Shown here: one piece after another, positions 41,601-45,428 of the stretch
How the letters are laid out: every line of letters starts with the position of its first letter
Numbering within the stretch: the first letter of the stretch is position 1
NCBI GenBank assembly: GCA_030674155.1
Contig: CM060320.1
Location: forward strand, 25,761,275 to 25,825,274
Source of the DNA: Stramonita haemastoma
Lineage: Eukaryota > Mollusca > Gastropoda > Neogastropoda > Muricidae
Reading direction: 5' to 3'
DNA: 64,000 nt
Notes under the pieces: model-generated
What the model was told of the DNA's origin: nothing
Database searches by the model: none
The model's input: only the letters and a program-made list of their open reading frames with translations
Position numbers and translations under genes: made by a program

Positions 41601-44600
41601 CTGGGAAATGAGCTGCAACTCCAAGTTACTAGCTGAGATTGTGTAAATGTCTGAATGTGATCACCTGGCTGTTCGTGTACCCACGCTTTGGTTGTTGCTG
41701 ACATTATGAATTAACCTCGGCTGTCTGTCTGTGTCTGTGTCTAACCTACCGCACAGCTGACAAGACTAATCTCTGAAAATGTGGGCTGGCAGTTTTTCAG
41801 CTTTCTTTTTGGTTTTGCTTCTCCCATTTGCTTTGCTGAGGGACTCATCACCAATGCTTTGTGGCTTAGTTTGGACTCTGTAGTTTGTTTTGCACACTTT
41901 TAGTTTTTGTCTTTCATTTTGTTTGTTCACTCAGTTAAGGAGGGGTGGAATGGTTGCAGGCATAGAAGATACTGTCATGCCATCAGGTAACAGTCTATGA
42001 CGAGAATCTATAGCTGTTTTTACAGCAGTATCTGTAGAATTTCTTCTTTCCTACAAATATGGCAAACTGCTGATTTCACATTTAGTCAGAGGCCTCAGCT
42101 TTTCATTCAAACTGAAACAAAAGAAAAACTGTGTGGCTACCTCCAGGGTGACTGATACTGGTCAGTTTGAAAAGACATTTTGTACAGGGCTCACCTGTCT
42201 TGAAATAAATGGGTTTGGTAGTTGCTTTGGGTCAGTGTAGAATGCCTAGTTATGCTTTGCCTCATTGCTGATGCTGATTGTGATAGTCTTGTGGGGCCTG
42301 TGGTTATCTGTGGAAAATAATGCAGTGGCACAATGCTTCAGGGTCTGTTTGTTTTGGTAAAGGTGATGCCATCCCTAGTTCACTTATTATTTTGAGAGAA
42401 TGGAAGATAGGAGAGAAAGGAAGACTTGCTTTTGGGAAAGTTTACTTTGCTTGTCACCTATGGCTTTCATCATTTACAAGAGAAAAGCTTATTTTTCATC
42501 CTTTTCTTATATTTGCTGCTTTTCTTTATTTTAATTTTTTTCATTATCTTTGTGTTTTTTGTTTTGTTTTTTTTTGCTGCTCTGCACTATCAGATGATAT
42601 CTTGCTTTCAAGCCATGATTGAGTTTTGTTTTTCATTCCTCAGTAGATAAAGACTTTATATTCTTTACGAGAAAATGGCTTAATTTTTCTTTCATTCTTC
42701 TTTCATTTCTTTTATCAGGATGTAGTTTCCTAGTTCTGTCTTTTTCTCTCTATTTTTGGATACCAGCTTCCTGTTGTTTGATAGTCAGACCTGCTCATTT
42801 TCTGAAACAGTGATGTATGTATTATCAGCTAAAGAAAGACGTGATCTTACACTAAGTCTGCTTGTAGTGCCCTCAGTCGAAAGATGGCCTTCGTGAAAAG
42901 GTGTTGCAAACTTACGAACATATTTGGAGGTTTCATGTTCACTGGATTTATGGCATGGCACTGGTAGGGGTATCTTGATGTGAAGGTTTATGATGGACTT
43001 CTCGCTGTACAGGGTTTAGTAGGAAGTGTTTTCAGCACCATGTATTGTAGGTTGGAAAGCCTGTTTGTTTCTGGTTAGAACTGCTGTGGTGGACTAGAGT
43101 GGACCTGGTTAGGAGCGTCTGTGTTTGTTGGTCAGACTGACGTTCATTTGCTAAGTTTCCTTTTTGTCCCCTGCATTTTCCACAGCCACCTGCCATGTTT
43201 TGACATGGATTTCTATCATCAGTTTTCTGCTGTAGGACTTGGCCTGAGTGACTGTGTTGCCAAAGCACACTTTTCATTATGACATGAGGCAAGCTTTGTT
43301 TGAGTCACACTCTGAAAGGAGCAAGCTGTTCTTGTATTGTGGGTTGCAATGATTACTTGTGTGGAGGATTGGCTATTGCGTTCAGCCGTTGACCTGACTA
43401 GGTATGTAGATAGCGTTTCCCTGACTTGGCATGTGCATGTGTGGATGGTGAGGCTGTGAGTATTACATCAGGTACTGAGGTAGAGGACTGCTCCGTACCT
43501 GTCGTGATATTCCCAGGCTTCCATCTCTTGTCAGCATCGTGGTGCATTCTGGACCCCTAACACCCACCTGCCTGCCCATCTGCCCGTCTGTCTGTCTGTC
43601 TGCCTGCCTGCCTGCCTCCACACTCCTCACATGGGGGGTAATGGCAGAGACACGAGGATTGACTGAATAATTATGTACAGTCAAGGAAATTGTGTGGGTT
43701 TTTTTTTTCCATTATCTTTGCTGAGAAGTGTTTGTCTAGGATTCTGTTGTATTGCAGTGTTATGTGAATGTTGTGATGTGCATGTCATGGTGTGTTTACT
43801 TTGTGTTTGGTTTCCTTCTTCTTTTAAATAGTACGAGTTATATTTGTATTGCAATGTTGTATGAAGCACTGTATGTTGCATGTTTTGTGTTTGATTTGTT
43901 CTGAGACCATATGGATTATTATAACTATATCGCAGTTTAGTGTAAGGATTGTGTGCATGGTTTGTGTTTTGTTCTTTTTCATAATGCATTATTGTATTGT
44001 TGTCAGCAAATGACAAAGGCAAAAAAAAAATTGGAGAACATTAACTTTTTTCTTTATTTCTTTTTTCCTTTAAAGTCAAATGATTTTGTTTGATAGCAAG
44101 ACTGCTGTTCATTGCAAAAGCATCACTGTATCCTTTATGTAAAAAAATAGTTCAGATCTGGGGAAGTCCTTGTCTATGAGAACACTACTCCTACCCTTTT
44201 CAAATCCCCTTCTAGTAGTGAAAATTAAAATGTGAAAAAATTCATTTTGCCTATTATACATTTAATTTGGTTGTGGTGGGGAGAAAAGGTTCAGATATGA
44301 ACTAATGGGGAATGTGAGTAGTTAAGGTTACCATTGATTTTGTTGCTGTGTTTCTCAGTCCTGCACAGGGAGACATCTTTGAGGACAGCAGAGAGGAGAT
44401 CCACAAACTGAAGTCCAGCAAAGAAGCCAAAGTGGACAGGTAAGGAAGGCATTGGGCACAGATCTGCCTTGTGGAGAACTGATCCAAAAAATGAGTACAG
44501 TTAAACCTGCTTGCAAAGTACTCTAAGTCTTTTTTCATTGTTTATTCCTTATCCCATGCTGATTGCTAAGATGTAACCATTTTGAACAGAATATGCTAGA

Positions 44601-45396
44601 AAAACTGTATTATGTGGACTCCTTGCGAAGAACTCCAGTAGCATTGTAACAATGTCAGAGCCAGCTTCTTTTTTTTTGTTATAATGTTTTGTGCAGTAAA
44701 AGTTGTATATTTTTTTCTTTGGGTGAGCTCATCAAGGGAAAGAGTGTGGTTGAAGAATAATTCTTTAAAATCAGAAATTTATGCTAAAAAAAAAAAGGTT
44801 GAAATCAGAATAATAATGTAAATGTTTCAGTTTAGTCTTGCGGTGTGGTAATTTCTCATCATTTGCGACTTTCTTGGGGGGGTTTAAGGGGGGGGGGGGG
44901 GTTAAGGTATTCTTTTTAATTTGTATAAGAAAAGCACATGCTGTCTTGGATGGCGAGTACCAGTAAGTTGTTTTTTAACCTTGAAAATAGTCTGTGAGGA
45001 CTTCAGCCCAAAATTATGACTATATATGAAAATTGAGGCAATACAAAGAAGAAAAAAAACACCCTGAGAATTTCTTCTTGGAAGTTTTGAAGAAGAATTG
45101 AGGGTGTGTTGATTCTATGTAAAACAACCCTCGTGAACTTAAAATTTACATGCAGGATTAACCACAAGAGTCCATTAAAAAACAACAACAAACACTGCAA
45201 AATAGCAACAAGGGAAAAGGAAAAAAGGGTTGTGGCTGGTAGTTCTGTGAACCACAGTAGTGTTCACATGGTGAAGATGTATCCACAAATGTCTCCTCAG
45301 TAATAGAACCTGTGTGTGTGTGTGTTTTATTTATTTTTTATTTTATTCTTTTATATTGCGGATAATGGGATCAGCTTTCTGTGTGTGTTGTGTGTG

Positions 45397-45428
<32 letters not shown>
